Assembly (NCBI RefSeq): GCF_001984155.1
Contig: NZ_MTQO01000047.1
Span: forward strand, 186,001-250,000
From: Actinosynnema sp. ALI-1.44
GTDB taxonomy: Bacteria > Actinomycetota > Actinomycetes > Mycobacteriales > Pseudonocardiaceae
Length of the DNA: 64,000 bases
Direction of reading: 5' to 3'
Program-made: the position numbers and the translations under genes
Shown: positions 8,540 through 17,623 of the stretch, one piece after another
Layout of the letters: each line of letters opens with the position of its first letter
Position numbering within the stretch: the stretch's first letter is position 1
The notes under the pieces: generated by a model
Seen by the model: the letters and a program-made list of their open reading frames with translations, nothing else
Databases searched by the model: none
Told to the model about the DNA's origin: nothing

Positions 8540-10383
8540 GCCAGCTCCCCAATCGAAGTCAACTGTCCTGGGAACACCGTAGCGCCGTGTTCGGCCGGAC
8601 CGACAGCGTTGCGCAATGCGGTGAACAACTCACGTCCAGTGCCTTCCCACGCCGACGGCACCGCTGCCACAACAGGCCGCTCAGCGAACTCCGCCGGGTC
8701 CGTCAGGACATCCAGCCTGCCTTGTTCGGCGTCCAGGCGGATCACGTCGCCGTCGCGCAACCGGGCGAGCGGCCCGTCGGCCACCGATTCGGGTGAAACC
8801 TGGATCGCCGCGGGCACTTTGCCGGACGCACCGGACATCCGTCCGTCGGTGATGAGCGCGACCTTGTGGCCACGATCCATCAGCGCGCCCAGCGCGGGCG
8901 TCAAGCCGTGCAGTTCCGGCATCCCGTTCGCCTTCGGCCCCTGATTGCGCACGACCACAACGACATCGCGGTTGAGTTCACCCGCACGGAAAGCCTCGGA
9001 CAACTGGTCCTGGCTTTCGAACACGCGCGCCGGTGCTTCTACGACCCAGTTCTCGTGCTGGACAGCGCACACCTTGATCACCGCGCGCCCGAGGTTGCCC
9101 GACAACATCCGCAGCCCGCCGTCCGGCTCGAACGGGTCGTCGACATCGCGCAGAACCGTCGTGTCGAGACTGTCCGTGGGACCGTCGCGCCAAATCAGCT
9201 TTCCGTTTTCCAGCACCGGTTCCTGACGGTAGAGGTCCAGGCCACCACCCGCCACCGTCCGCACGTCCCGGTGCAGCAAACCGGCGTCCAGCAAGGTGTT
9301 CACCAGGAACTGCACGCCACCGGCGGCCTGGAAGTGGTTGATGTCAGCGCTCCCGTTCGGGTACACGCGCGCCACCAACGGCACCACAGCTGAAAGATCC
9401 GCGAAGTCGTCCCAAGTCAGCTGGATTCCTGCGGCAGCGGCGATCGCAGGCAGGTGCAACGTGTGGTTGGTCGACCCGCCAGTCGCCAACAGCGCCACAA
9501 CGCCGTTGACAACGGCCTTCTCGTCAACGATCTCGGAGATCGGCGTGTACTGCCCGCGTGTTTGCGTGAGCCGCACGACCTGACGGCCCGCTTCCTCGGT
9601 CAGCGCACGGCGCAGCGGGGTGTGTGGGTGCACGAAGCTCGCGCCTGGCAGATGCAGACCCATCACTTCGACGACCATCTGGTTGGAGTTGGCCGTGCCG
9701 TAGAAAGTGCATGTGCCAGGGCCATGGTAGGACGCGGACTCGGCGGCGAGCAGCTCCTCGCGTGTGGCCAGCCCCTCGGCGAACAGTTGCCGGACGCGGG
9801 CCTTCTCCTTGTTGGGCAGTCCTGACGTCATGGGCCCCGCGGGCACGAGAATCGATGGCAGGTGCCCGAAGGACAACGCTCCGATCAGAAGTCCCGGCAC
9901 GATCTTGTCGCACACACCGAGCAGCAGGGCGCCGTCGAACATCTCGTGTGACAGCGCGATCGCCGTGGACATCGCGATGATCTCACGGCTGAACAGCGAG
10001 AGCTCCATGCCCGCGCGCCCTTGTGTGATGCCATCGCACATCGCGGGCACACCACCGGCGAACTGGGCGACACCACCAGCTTCACGCACCGAGTCCTTGA
10101 GCCAGTCCGGGTACTCGTGCAGTGGCTGGTGGGCGGAAAGCAGATCGTTGTACGACGACACGATCGCCACGCCCGGCTTGGTCAGTCCACGCACGGCCAG
10201 CCGATCCGAGCCTTCACACGCGGCGAAGCCGTGCGCGAGGTTGCTGCAGGCCATTCCTGCCCGGGCCGGGCCGTCCGTCGCCATGCCGCGCACTCGGTCC
10301 AAGTACGCCTGACGGGTAAGCGCACTGCGCTCGGCAATACGTTGCGTGACATCGCCGACGACGCGGTGAAGCTTCGTGTGCAC
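8536..10383 (-). CDS. edd: Phosphogluconate dehydratase
   Basis: A protein of 615 residues. It dehydrates 6-phosphogluconate to KDPG, the first Entner-Doudoroff step, using a [4Fe-4S] cluster. It belongs to the IlvD/Edd family: [23 protein letters not shown] and [14 protein letters not shown] are present, and the cluster cysteines lie in ACEG..., CDG and CDK contexts. I chose the GTG at 10383 because GGGAGG lies five bases upstream and the next residues ([19 protein letters not shown]) match the usual N-terminus; the open frame extends further upstream without support. It is coupled to eda by a four-base overlap. Confidence 0.95.
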   Translation of the reverse strand: MHTKLHRVVGDVTQRIAERSALTRQAYLDRVRGMATDGPARAGMACSNLAHGFAACEGSDRLAVRGLTKPGVAIVSSYNDLLSAHQPLHEYPDWLKDSVREAGGVAQFAGGVPAMCDGITQGRAGMELSLFSREIIAMSTAIALSHEMFDGALLLGVCDKIVPGLLIGALSFGHLPSILVPAGPMTSGLPNKEKARVRQLFAEGLATREELLAAESASYHGPGTCTFYGTANSNQMVVEVMGLHLPGASFVHPHTPLRRALTEEAGRQVVRLTQTRGQYTPISEIVDEKAVVNGVVALLATGGSTNHTLHLPAIAAAAGIQLTWDDFADLSAVVPLVARVYPNGSADINHFQAAGGVQFLVNTLLDAGLLHRDVRTVAGGGLDLYRQEPVLENGKLIWRDGPTDSLDTTVLRDVDDPFEPDGGLRMLSGNLGRAVIKVCAVQHENWVVEAPARVFESQDQLSEAFRAGELNRDVVVVVRNQGPKANGMPELHGLTPALGALMDRGHKVALITDGRMSGASGKVPAAIQVSPESVADGPLARLRDGDVIRLDAEQGRLDVLTDPAEFAERPVVAAVPSAWEGTGRELFTALRNAVGPAEHGATVFPGQLTSIGELA

Positions 10384-11448
10384 TGCGGCCTCCCGATCGG
10401 TGATGACGGCAACGCTGGCGTCGCACACGGTGCTGACAGGTGGTGACAAGGCACAACTTAGCCACAGCCGCCCCAGGAGCAAAATCGATTAAGAAAAATC
10501 CGGGTGAGTTCAGGGGTGCGTCCGAGACGTTTGGCTCGACCCCTACGAGTGATCCAGCGGTATCGATCCAGTTACGGCGAGTGGAACGACAGGGAGTGGC
10601 CGGTCGGCTTGGCCTCGCGAAAGCGCCTCGTCCCGAGGGGGTTCAGCGGCTCGTCGAAGGTCTTCCCATGACTTGGGAGCCCGGCAAAGTCGACGGACAG
10701 CGAGACCTTCCATTGTTCGCTGTCCGGATCCTTTGGCGACAGCGACTGTGAGGTTCTTGACATGTCGTCGACCCACTCGCTGGCTCCCACATTCTGGACG
10801 GTCGACCTGTCTGGCGTAGGCGGTGAACCTCTCAACTCGGTACGCGACGACACCCATGTTTCCTTGCGTCTCTCGCTGCTCGGACTTGATGGGGCTTGCG
10901 CCGGTGCGGTGTTAGCACGAAACGGCAATGCGACGCTCGCAACGGAAAATTTGGTGGGCTACGCCGAGCGTCACGAATAGGGCGAAACGCTTTGTTGGCA
11001 GGGCCGTCAATCGAATCCAGCGCCGCGCCACGAGCTTCGTCGTGGCCGTCAACGTCGTCAGGGCGGCCGGGCTGACGAGTGTGTACACGACTGCGGCCGA
11101 CGGCACCGCGAGCGTGTGGGCCGCTGCTTGTGGCCGTCCGCATTCGCGAACCACCGCCTTTCGGAGGCCGCGAGTGTGCGGTGAGTCACATTAAAATTCC
11201 GTTCGTCGGACGGATTGTGTTGATTGTGCCGGTGACGTCGGCCACAGGGATCGATCCAGTGCGAGCCGGATGAGTGTTGGGCCGGTCACACAGCGGATCA
11301 TGTCCTGTGGTACTTGTCACAAGGTCACCGGCGCGGCACAGTCGGCGGCATGGGGGCGTCCACCACCGGCCCCGAGGGCGATAGGAGCCGACTCGCGGAC
11401 GCACCCGAAGTAGCTGGCGTGTGTTCCAACGGTGAATGGAGTCGGGTC
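10384..11448. other. Sparse intergenic region, about 1 kb, no convincing gene
   Basis: No frame here shows family motifs, a good ribosome binding site and the local codon pattern together. Two minus-strand frames are the only weak candidates: 10572-10928 and 10912-11154. Local AT-richer patches occur near 10480-10500 and 11190-11220. The right end should hold the promoter of the downstream sdh operon: TTGTCACAA at about 11314-11322 is a short perfect palindrome that could be an operator, but no regulator can be named. Confidence 0.5.
10912..11154 (-). CDS. Doubtful small hydrophobic protein (80 residues)
   Basis: This frame encodes a moderately hydrophobic 80-residue peptide with a possible membrane segment (AVPSAAVVYTLVSPAALTTL) followed by basic residues. 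I do not recognise it. There is no clear ribosome binding site, and the frame is short for high-GC DNA, where spurious frames are common. It is listed only because the surrounding kilobase has nothing better. It could equally be a remnant or non-coding. Confidence 0.15.
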   Translation of the reverse strand: MVRECGRPQAAAHTLAVPSAAVVYTLVSPAALTTLTATTKLVARRWIRLTALPTKRFALFVTLGVAHQIFRCERRIAVSC

Positions 11449-11733
11449 ATGTCGATGAGCGACATCACTGAGTTGCAGCGTGCTATCGGCCAGGTCAAGC
11501 AGGCCGTGGGCGAGCTGCGCGCCAAGTACGGCGACATCCCCGCCGTGCGCAGACTCGTCAACGACGTCGAGCGGATGGACATCGACACCGCGGAGTTCCG
11601 CGACGAACCCGCACCTCCCCAGCCGCGCCGCCCCCTGGTGTCCGAGCACGAGGTCGTGGTCGTGCCCGACACCCCGTACGACCCGGCGATGTGGCGCGGG
11701 ACCGACGACGAGTTCGTCCGCCACGACGACTAG
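11449..11733 (+). CDS. Small conserved-type protein leading the sdh operon
   Basis: A protein of 94 residues from the ATG at 11449, preceded by GAATGGAG. A longer start upstream is possible but lacks a binding site. The N-terminal half (ITELQRAIGQVKQAVGELRAKYG...RRLVNDVERMDIDTAEF) is predicted helical, possibly coiled coil. The C-terminal half is acidic and proline-containing. I do not recognise a domain. It ends 31 bp before the sdhC start and is probably co-transcribed with the succinate dehydrogenase genes. It may be an accessory or unrelated small protein. Confidence 0.6.
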   Translation: MSMSDITELQRAIGQVKQAVGELRAKYGDIPAVRRLVNDVERMDIDTAEFRDEPAPPQPRRPLVSEHEVVVVPDTPYDPAMWRGTDDEFVRHDD

Positions 11734-11764
11734 ACAAAGAAGTCAACCCCCGAACTGAGGACAG

Positions 11765-12562
11765 ATGACCGTTGGAATCAACGCGCCGGGCCGGGCGCGG
11801 ATCTCGGTGCGCAATCTGCGCACCGACCGGTGGTGGCTGCCGCCGCTGCTGACCAATCTCGGCCTGGCGACGTTCGTCATTTACGCGACCGTTCGGTCAT
11901 TCATGGGCCAGTGGTACTGGGTCAACGACTACCACTACCTGACGCCGTTCTACTCGCCGTGCATCAGCGAGTCGTGCGTGCCCGGCTCATCGCACTTCGG
12001 CCAGTGGATCGGCGAACTGCCCGGCTGGATCCCGATGGGCTTCCTCGCCCTGCCGTTCCTGCTGGGCTTCCGGCTCACCTGCTACTACTACCGCAAGGCG
12101 TACTACCGCTCGGTGTGGCAGTCGCCGGTCGCCTGCGCGGTGGCCGAGCCGCGCGTGAAGTACTCGGGGGAGACGAAGTTCCCGCTGATCCTGCAGAACC
12201 TGCACCGCTACTTCTTCTACGTCGCGGGTCTGGTCGCGGTCATCAACACCTATGACGCCATCGTCGCGTTCCACTCCCCGGACGGCGGGTTCGGGATGGG
12301 GCTCGGAAACGTCATCCTCCTGGTCAACGTGATCATGCTGTGGGGGTACACGCTGTCCTGTCATTCGTGCCGCCACATCGCCGGTGGCAGGCTGAAGCAC
12401 TTCTCCGCCCATCCGCTCCGGTACAAGCTGTGGACTCTCGTGTCCAAGCTGAACGTCCGGCACATGCAGTTGGCATGGATCACGCTCGGCACGCTGGTGC
12501 TCACCGACCTGTACGTGATGCTCGTTGCCAGTGGTGCGATCTCCGACCTGCGCTTCGTGTGA
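11765..12562 (+). CDS. sdhC: Succinate dehydrogenase membrane anchor subunit, Sdh1 type
   Basis: A protein of 265 residues with about five membrane helices (near 30-50, 85-105, 140-160, 175-195 and 235-258). It precedes the flavoprotein and iron-sulfur genes, so it is the single anchor of a type with only one membrane subunit. It resembles mycobacterial Sdh1 anchors rather than the SdhC/SdhD pair. A cytoplasm-edge motif CHSCRH (around residue 200) and an external loop CISESCVPGSSHFG are notable. The mycobacterial Sdh1 structure has been described with a membrane-embedded Rieske-type Fe-S cluster, and these Cys/His residues are candidate ligands here (inference). It feeds electrons to menaquinone. 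Confidence 0.85.
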   Translation: MTVGINAPGRARISVRNLRTDRWWLPPLLTNLGLATFVIYATVRSFMGQWYWVNDYHYLTPFYSPCISESCVPGSSHFGQWIGELPGWIPMGFLALPFLLGFRLTCYYYRKAYYRSVWQSPVACAVAEPRVKYSGETKFPLILQNLHRYFFYVAGLVAVINTYDAIVAFHSPDGGFGMGLGNVILLVNVIMLWGYTLSCHSCRHIAGGRLKHFSAHPLRYKLWTLVSKLNVRHMQLAWITLGTLVLTDLYVMLVASGAISDLRFV

Positions 12563-12576
12563 GAAAGAGGAAGTAA

Positions 12577-14475
12577 ATGACCCAGGTCGAGCGGCACACG
12601 TACGACGTTGTCGTGATCGGAGCTGGCGGTGCCGGTCTTCGCGCCGCCATCGAGGCCCGGCAACGCGGTCTGCGTACCGCCGTGGTGTGCAAGTCCCTGT
12701 TCGGCAAGGCCCACACGGTGATGGCCGAGGGCGGCGTCGCCGCCTCCATGGGCAACGCCAACAGCAATGACAACTGGCAGGTGCACTTCCGCGACACCAT
12801 GCGTGGCGGGAAGTTCCTGAACAATTGGCGGATGGCCGAGCTGCACGCCAAGGAAGCCCCGGACCGCGTCTGGGAGCTGGAGACCTACGGCGCGTTGTTC
12901 GACCGCACCAAGGACGGCCGGATCTCGCAGCGCAACTTCGGTGGCCACGAGTACCCGCGGCTGGCGCACGTCGGTGACCGGACCGGTCTCGAGCTGATCC
13001 GCACGTTGCAGCAGAAGATCGTGTCGCTGCAACAGGAGGACCACAAGGAGACCGGTGACTACGAGGCGAAGATCAAGGTCTTCGCCGAGTGCACGATCAC
13101 CGAACTGCTCAAGGACGGCGACAAGATCGCGGGCGCGTTCGGCTACTGGCGCGAGTCCGGCCGGTTCATCCTGTTCGAGGCACCCGCCGTGGTGCTGGCG
13201 ACCGGGGGCATCGGCAAGTCCTTCAAGGTCACGTCGAACTCCTGGGAGTACACGGGAGACGGGCACGCGCTCGCGCTCAAGGCGGGTGCGACGCTGATCA
13301 ACATGGAGTTCATCCAGTTCCACCCGACCGGCATGGTCTGGCCGCCCAGTGTCAAGGGAATCCTCGTCACCGAAGGTGTTCGCGGTGACGGTGGCGTGCT
13401 GCGCAACTCCGACGGCAAGCGCTTCATGTTCGACTACATCCCCGAGGTCTTCAAGGACAAGTACGCGGACAACGAGGAAGAAGCCGACCGCTGGTACACC
13501 GACCCCGACAACAACCGGCGCACGCCGGACCTGTTGCCGCGCGACGAGGTCGCCCGTGCGATCAACTCGGAGGTCAAGGCGGGTCGAGGGTCCCCGCACG
13601 GCGGCGTGTTCCTCGACATCTCCAGCCGGATGCCCGCTGAGGAGATCCGGCGCAGGCTGCCGTCGATGCACCACCAGTTCAAGGAACTGGCGGACGTCGA
13701 CATCACCGCCGAGCCGATGGAGGTCGGGCCGACCTGCCACTACGTGATGGGTGGCGTCGAGGTCGACCCCGACACGGCCGCGGCCAAGGTGCCGGGTCTG
13801 TTCGCCGCCGGCGAGGTCGCGGGCGGTATGCACGGCTCGAACCGCCTCGGCGGCAACTCGCTGTCGGACCTGCTGGTGTTCGGCCGACGTGCCGGGACCG
13901 GGGCAGCGGACTACGTCGACGGCCTCACGGACCGCCCGGAGATCGCGCAGTCCGATGTGGACAAGGCGGCCGCCGGTGCGGTGCTTCCGTTCGACCCGCG
14001 CGGCGGCGGGGTCGAGGAGAACCCGTACACGTTGCACTCCGAACTGCAGCAGTCGATGAACGACCTTGTCGGCATCATCCGCAAGGCCGGTGAGATCCGG
14101 CAGGCGCTGCAGAAGATCGACGAGATCAAGGCCCGGATCCCGAACATCGCGGTGGAGGGCCACCGGCAGTTCAACCCCGGCTGGCACCTCGCGATCGACC
14201 TGTACAACATGATCCTGGTCAGCGAGTGCGTGGCCAAGGCCGCGCTGCTGCGTGAGGAGAGCCGTGGCGGGCACACCCGCGACGACCACCCGGCGATGAA
14301 CGCGAACTGGCGCAACAAGCTCCTCGTGTGTTCGACTGACGGCACGGACGTGTCAGTGGTGGAGCAGCCCCAGTTGCCGATGCGCCAGGAGCTGTTCGAG
14401 CTCTTCGAGATCGGCGAGCTGGAGAAGTACTACACCGGCGAGGAGCTGGCCGCGCACCCGGGAAGGAAAGCCTGA
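12577..14475 (+). CDS. sdhA: Succinate dehydrogenase/fumarate reductase flavoprotein subunit
   Basis: A protein of 632 residues. It has an N-terminal FAD-binding fold (VVVIGAGGAGLRAAIEA, residues 12-28) and the covalent-FAD histidine in KAHTVMAEGG (His46). The substrate-site motif is EFIQFHPTGM, and a GGVEVD/ LFAAGEVAGGMHGSNRLGGNSL stretch near residue 390-430 closes the FAD site. It oxidises succinate to fumarate on the cytoplasmic face. The start follows sdhC by 14 bp with a GAGGAAG-like ribosome binding site, and it ends 1 bp before sdhB. Length fits the Sdh1 flavoprotein (about 640 residues). Confidence 0.96.
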   Translation: MTQVERHTYDVVVIGAGGAGLRAAIEARQRGLRTAVVCKSLFGKAHTVMAEGGVAASMGNANSNDNWQVHFRDTMRGGKFLNNWRMAELHAKEAPDRVWELETYGALFDRTKDGRISQRNFGGHEYPRLAHVGDRTGLELIRTLQQKIVSLQQEDHKETGDYEAKIKVFAECTITELLKDGDKIAGAFGYWRESGRFILFEAPAVVLATGGIGKSFKVTSNSWEYTGDGHALALKAGATLINMEFIQFHPTGMVWPPSVKGILVTEGVRGDGGVLRNSDGKRFMFDYIPEVFKDKYADNEEEADRWYTDPDNNRRTPDLLPRDEVARAINSEVKAGRGSPHGGVFLDISSRMPAEEIRRRLPSMHHQFKELADVDITAEPMEVGPTCHYVMGGVEVDPDTAAAKVPGLFAAGEVAGGMHGSNRLGGNSLSDLLVFGRRAGTGAADYVDGLTDRPEIAQSDVDKAAAGAVLPFDPRGGGVEENPYTLHSELQQSMNDLVGIIRKAGEIRQALQKIDEIKARIPNIAVEGHRQFNPGWHLAIDLYNMILVSECVAKAALLREESRGGHTRDDHPAMNANWRNKLLVCSTDGTDVSVVEQPQLPMRQELFELFEIGELEKYYTGEELAAHPGRKA

Positions 14476-14476
14476 C

Positions 14477-15238
14477 ATGGGATACAAAGCGCAATTCCGG
14501 GTGTGGCGCGGTGATGACGAGTCCGGTGAGCTGCGGGACTACGTCATCGAGGTGAACGAGGGCGAGGTCGTCCTCGACATCATCCACCGGTTGCAGGCCA
14601 CCCAGGCGCCGGACCTGGCGGTTCGCTGGAACTGCAAGGCCGGCAAGTGCGGCTCGTGCTCGGCGGAGATCAACGGCAAGCCGCGGTTGCTGTGCATGAC
14701 GCGGATGTCGACCTTCGACGAGGACGAGCTGATCACCGTGACGCCGATGCGGACGTTCCCGGTGATCCGCGACCTGGTGACGGACGTGTCGTACAACTAC
14801 ACCAAGGCACGTGAGGTGCAGTCGTTCACGCCGCCGCCGGACCTCAAACCGGGCGAGTACCGGATGCAGCAGGTCGACGTCGAGCGGTCGCAGGAGTTCC
14901 GCAAGTGCATCGAGTGCTTCCTGTGCCAGAACACCTGCCACGTTATCCGTGACCACGAGGAGAACAAGGAAGCGTTCTCCGGGCCGCGGTTCCTGATGCG
15001 GGTGGCGGAACTGGAGATGCACCCGCTGGACACCGCCGACCGCCGTGACACCGCGCAGGACGAGCATGGCCTCGGCTACTGCAACATCACCAAGTGCTGT
15101 ACCGATGTGTGCCCCGAGCACATCAAGATCACCGACAACGCGCTGATCCCGATGAAGGAGCGCGTCGCCGGTCGCCGCTACGACCCGGTCGTGTGGCTGG
15201 GCAACAAGCTGTTCCGGCGTTCGTCGAAGAAGAGCTGA
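14477..15238 (+). CDS. sdhB: Succinate dehydrogenase iron-sulfur subunit
   Basis: A protein of 253 residues. The N-terminal plant-type ferredoxin domain has CKAGKCGSCSAEING...LLC for the [2Fe-2S] cluster. The C-terminal domain has CIECFLCQNTCHV and CNITKCCTDVCPEHI for the [4Fe-4S] and [3Fe-4S] clusters. It passes electrons from the flavoprotein to the quinone site. The operon order small protein-sdhC-sdhA-sdhB and the tight spacing indicate one transcript. A 12-bp hairpin after the gene (15250-15279) probably ends it. Confidence 0.96.
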   Translation: MGYKAQFRVWRGDDESGELRDYVIEVNEGEVVLDIIHRLQATQAPDLAVRWNCKAGKCGSCSAEINGKPRLLCMTRMSTFDEDELITVTPMRTFPVIRDLVTDVSYNYTKAREVQSFTPPPDLKPGEYRMQQVDVERSQEFRKCIECFLCQNTCHVIRDHEENKEAFSGPRFLMRVAELEMHPLDTADRRDTAQDEHGLGYCNITKCCTDVCPEHIKITDNALIPMKERVAGRRYDPVVWLGNKLFRRSSKKS

Positions 15239-15249
15239 TCACCCGGTTG

Positions 15250-15279
15250 CCTGCCTCCAGCAACGGCGCTGGGGGCAGG
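15250..15279 (+). terminator. Hairpin terminator after sdhB
   Basis: A 12-bp stem (CCTGCCTCCAGC with GCTGGGGGCAGG, one T-G wobble) with a 6-nt loop, without a U tract. It lies between the convergent sdhB and TetR genes and could work in both directions, as U-less hairpins often do in actinomycetes. Confidence 0.6.
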
Positions 15280-15295
15280 TGACCACTCTCCGCGG

Positions 15296-15928
15296 CTACT
15301 GGACCAGTTTTTCGAACAGTTCACGGCCCTGGTCGGTCAGGTAGGGGTCGATCACGACCATCAACAGGTCGTTGAGCCTGCCGACGTCGTCAGGACTGGC
15401 GGGGGTGCCGGTGACGTCGAGCCACGCCTGCCAGCCCTCAGAGATCAGCCACACCGCCATGAGCAGGTCGTCGAGCGTGCGTGGCAGCCGGGGAACGCGC
15501 ACCATGTCCTGCAGCACGAGTTGCTGGGCGAATACCCGCATTTCGCTGAGCCGGCGCTCGGAGACCGCGTCGTACGCGGCACGCAGGCGGGGATCGGCGC
15601 GCAGCAGCAGAGTCATTTCCCGCTGGAAGAACCGGTAGTCCCAGCGGAGGCTGCTCATCTCCGTGAGGTTCCGAGCCATCACGGCGACGTTCTTGGCCGG
15701 GTCCTTGCTCGGGTACCAGCGGCCGTCGAGAGCACGCCCGTACAGCTCGAACAACGCGCGGATGATCTCCGGCTTGTCGCGGAAGTGATAGGAGAGGTCC
15801 TCTGGACTGATCCTGGCGGCCTCGGCTATGTCATCGAGGCTCACGTCCGCCGTGCACTGCTCGTTGAACAGGCTCCTGGCGGCGTCCAGCACCTTGGCCC
15901 GCGTCCTTGCCGACGTCTTCGACCTCAC
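15296..15928 (-). CDS. TetR/AcrR-family transcriptional regulator
   Basis: A protein of 210 residues. The N-terminal helix-turn-helix is typical (VLDAARSLFNEQ, then VSLDDIAEAARISPEDLSYHFRDKPEIIRALF, about residues 14-60). The C-terminal ligand domain is all-helical and rich in aromatic and leucine residues. It is predicted to be a dimeric cytoplasmic repressor. It converges with the sdh operon and is tail-to-tail with it; the gluD gene follows downstream on the same strand. Target and ligand are unknown. Confidence 0.88.
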   Translation of the reverse strand: MRSKTSARTRAKVLDAARSLFNEQCTADVSLDDIAEAARISPEDLSYHFRDKPEIIRALFELYGRALDGRWYPSKDPAKNVAVMARNLTEMSSLRWDYRFFQREMTLLLRADPRLRAAYDAVSERRLSEMRVFAQQLVLQDMVRVPRLPRTLDDLLMAVWLISEGWQAWLDVTGTPASPDDVGRLNDLLMVVIDPYLTDQGRELFEKLVQ

Positions 15929-16007
15929 GAGGTGATTAGAGCACGGTCCCTGTAACAGCGCTTTGGGCGCACCAGCCGGTCGGCCGGTGCGCCCAGGAAG
16001 CGGGGTC

Positions 16008-16886
16008 CTACAAGCTCGGGGCCGGGTTGGCCGTGGAATCCATGATCACAGGCTTGTTCGGCAGCGGGCCGTCGTCGGTGCTGATGTGCTTCTTGCTCTT
16101 GCGCTCCCGCTTGCTGAGGTAGTTCGCGAGCCACGCCAGCAACAGGCACATGGTGATGTACATGGCCGCGACCACGATCGTCACCGGGATCAGCGGACGA
16201 CCGAACTGCGCCACGCCACCGAGGTTGCGTGCGTAGTACAGCAGTTCCTCGTAGGTGATCAGGAAGCCGAGAGCGGTGTCCTTCAGCACGACCACGAGCT
16301 GGCTGATGATCGCCGGGAGCATCGCCCGCAGCGCCTGCGGCAGCAGCACCAGCACCATCACCTGGGTTTTGCGCATGCCGACCGCGTACGCGGCCTCGCT
16401 CTGCCCACGCGGCAACGACAGGATGCCCGCGCGGAAAACCTCCGCGAGCACCGATCCGTTGTAGAGCGTCAGCGCGGCCACCACGGAGTTGAACGGGTCA
16501 CCGAGCTGGATGCCGTAGTGGAACATGAACATCATGATCACAGCGGGGATCGCGCGGAACAGTTCGACGATGATCATCGACGGTACGCGGAAGATCGCGT
16601 GGTCCGACAGCCTGCCCGCGGCGAAGATCGCACCGAACAGCAACGACAACACAGCTGACGCGGCGAACGCCGTCAGCGTCTTGCCCAGCGCGGCCAGCAG
16701 GTCGGTCTGGATCTTCTCGTACTCGATCCACGCCCACAGTTCGCCGTCGAACTGGCCCGCGTCGATGAACTTGTAGATCACGAACGCGATCGCGCCGGCG
16801 ATCAGCAAGGTGCCGATCACCGCGTAGAGCCGGTAGCGCATCCGGGCCTTGGGGCCCGGCAGGTCGAACAGTGCGGATGCGCTCAT
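16008..16886 (-). CDS. gluD: Glutamate-type ABC transporter permease GluD
   Basis: A protein of 292 residues with several membrane helices and the binding-protein-dependent permease (EAA) motif AVGMRKTQVMVLVLLPQALRAMLPAI. It belongs to the polar amino acid (HisM/GluD) family. I chose ATG 16886, which overlaps the gluC stop (ATGA); an upstream in-frame ATG is less likely. It pairs with GluC to form the membrane channel for an amino acid, probably glutamate, driven by GluA. The basic tail (LSKRERKSKKH) fits a cytoplasmic C-terminus. Confidence 0.9.
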   Translation of the reverse strand: MSASALFDLPGPKARMRYRLYAVIGTLLIAGAIAFVIYKFIDAGQFDGELWAWIEYEKIQTDLLAALGKTLTAFAASAVLSLLFGAIFAAGRLSDHAIFRVPSMIIVELFRAIPAVIMMFMFHYGIQLGDPFNSVVAALTLYNGSVLAEVFRAGILSLPRGQSEAAYAVGMRKTQVMVLVLLPQALRAMLPAIISQLVVVLKDTALGFLITYEELLYYARNLGGVAQFGRPLIPVTIVVAAMYITMCLLLAWLANYLSKRERKSKKHISTDDGPLPNKPVIMDSTANPAPSL

Positions 16887-17539
16887 CGGGCCACACTCCA
16901 ACGCTTCTCGAGGCTGCGCTGCAACAGGGTCATCGGGATGACCAGGATGATGAAGAACAGCGCCACCCACAGCAGGCCGATCATGGCGCTGTAACCCCGC
17001 TCGGACAGGATGTCGCGGATCGCACCGGCCTCGGCGACCGAGAAACCGGCGGCGATCGTGGTGTTCTTCAACAGGGCCACCATCGTGGAGACCATCGGCG
17101 GCACGACCGAGCGCGTCGCCTGCGGCAGCACCACACTGGACAGTGCCTGGCCGAACGTCAGTCCGAGCGCGCGGGACGCCTCGATCTGCCCGAGCGGCAC
17201 GGTGTTGATACCGGCGCGGACGACCTCGCAGACGAACGCCGAGGTGTAGAAAGTCAACGCGGTCACGGCCGCGAAGAAGTAGTACTCGCGCAGTTCCCCG
17301 ACGATGTCCAGCAGGGGGAACGCGAACGCGAAGAAGAAGAACACGAGCGTCAACGGCGTGTTGCGCACGATGGTCACGTACGCCGTGCCGAACGCACGGA
17401 AAATCGGCACGGGACTGACCCGCATCATCGCCAGGATCGTTCCCAGGATCAGGCAGAGCACCCCGGAGATCAGGAACAGCTTGATCGTGTTGAGGAACCC
17501 GTTGACGAAGTACTGGCTGTTGTCCAACAGGACATTCAT
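16883..17539 (-). CDS. gluC: Glutamate-type ABC transporter permease GluC
   Basis: A protein of 218 residues with an N-terminal hydrophobic helix (IKLFLISGVLCLILGTILAMM) and the permease EAA loop RALGLTFGQALSSVVLPQATRSVVPPM. It is the shorter permease of the gluABCD cassette. It lies 84 bp downstream of the binding-protein gene and overlaps gluD by four bases, so it is part of one operon. Corynebacterial GluC is of similar size (about 225 residues). Confidence 0.9.
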   Translation of the reverse strand: MNVLLDNSQYFVNGFLNTIKLFLISGVLCLILGTILAMMRVSPVPIFRAFGTAYVTIVRNTPLTLVFFFFAFAFPLLDIVGELREYYFFAAVTALTFYTSAFVCEVVRAGINTVPLGQIEASRALGLTFGQALSSVVLPQATRSVVPPMVSTMVALLKNTTIAAGFSVAEAGAIRDILSERGYSAMIGLLWVALFFIILVIPMTLLQRSLEKRWSVAR

Positions 17540-17623
17540 CTGGTTACCGCCCGCGGTGAGGACACCATCAATGAAGCCGGTCGGTGGCCGAGGAGTGCTC
17601 GACCACCGACCGGGTGAACTTCG

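Noticed and set aside
10572-10928. 118-codon minus-strand frame
   Set aside because: No recognisable domain, no clear ribosome binding site and atypical composition. It may contain a relic (VSLSVDFAGLPSHGKTF) but cannot be supported as a gene.
12361-14289. Long open frame antisense to sdhA (about 640 codons)
   Set aside because: It is a GC-driven shadow: no start signal, no domain, and the plus strand encodes a complete SdhA.
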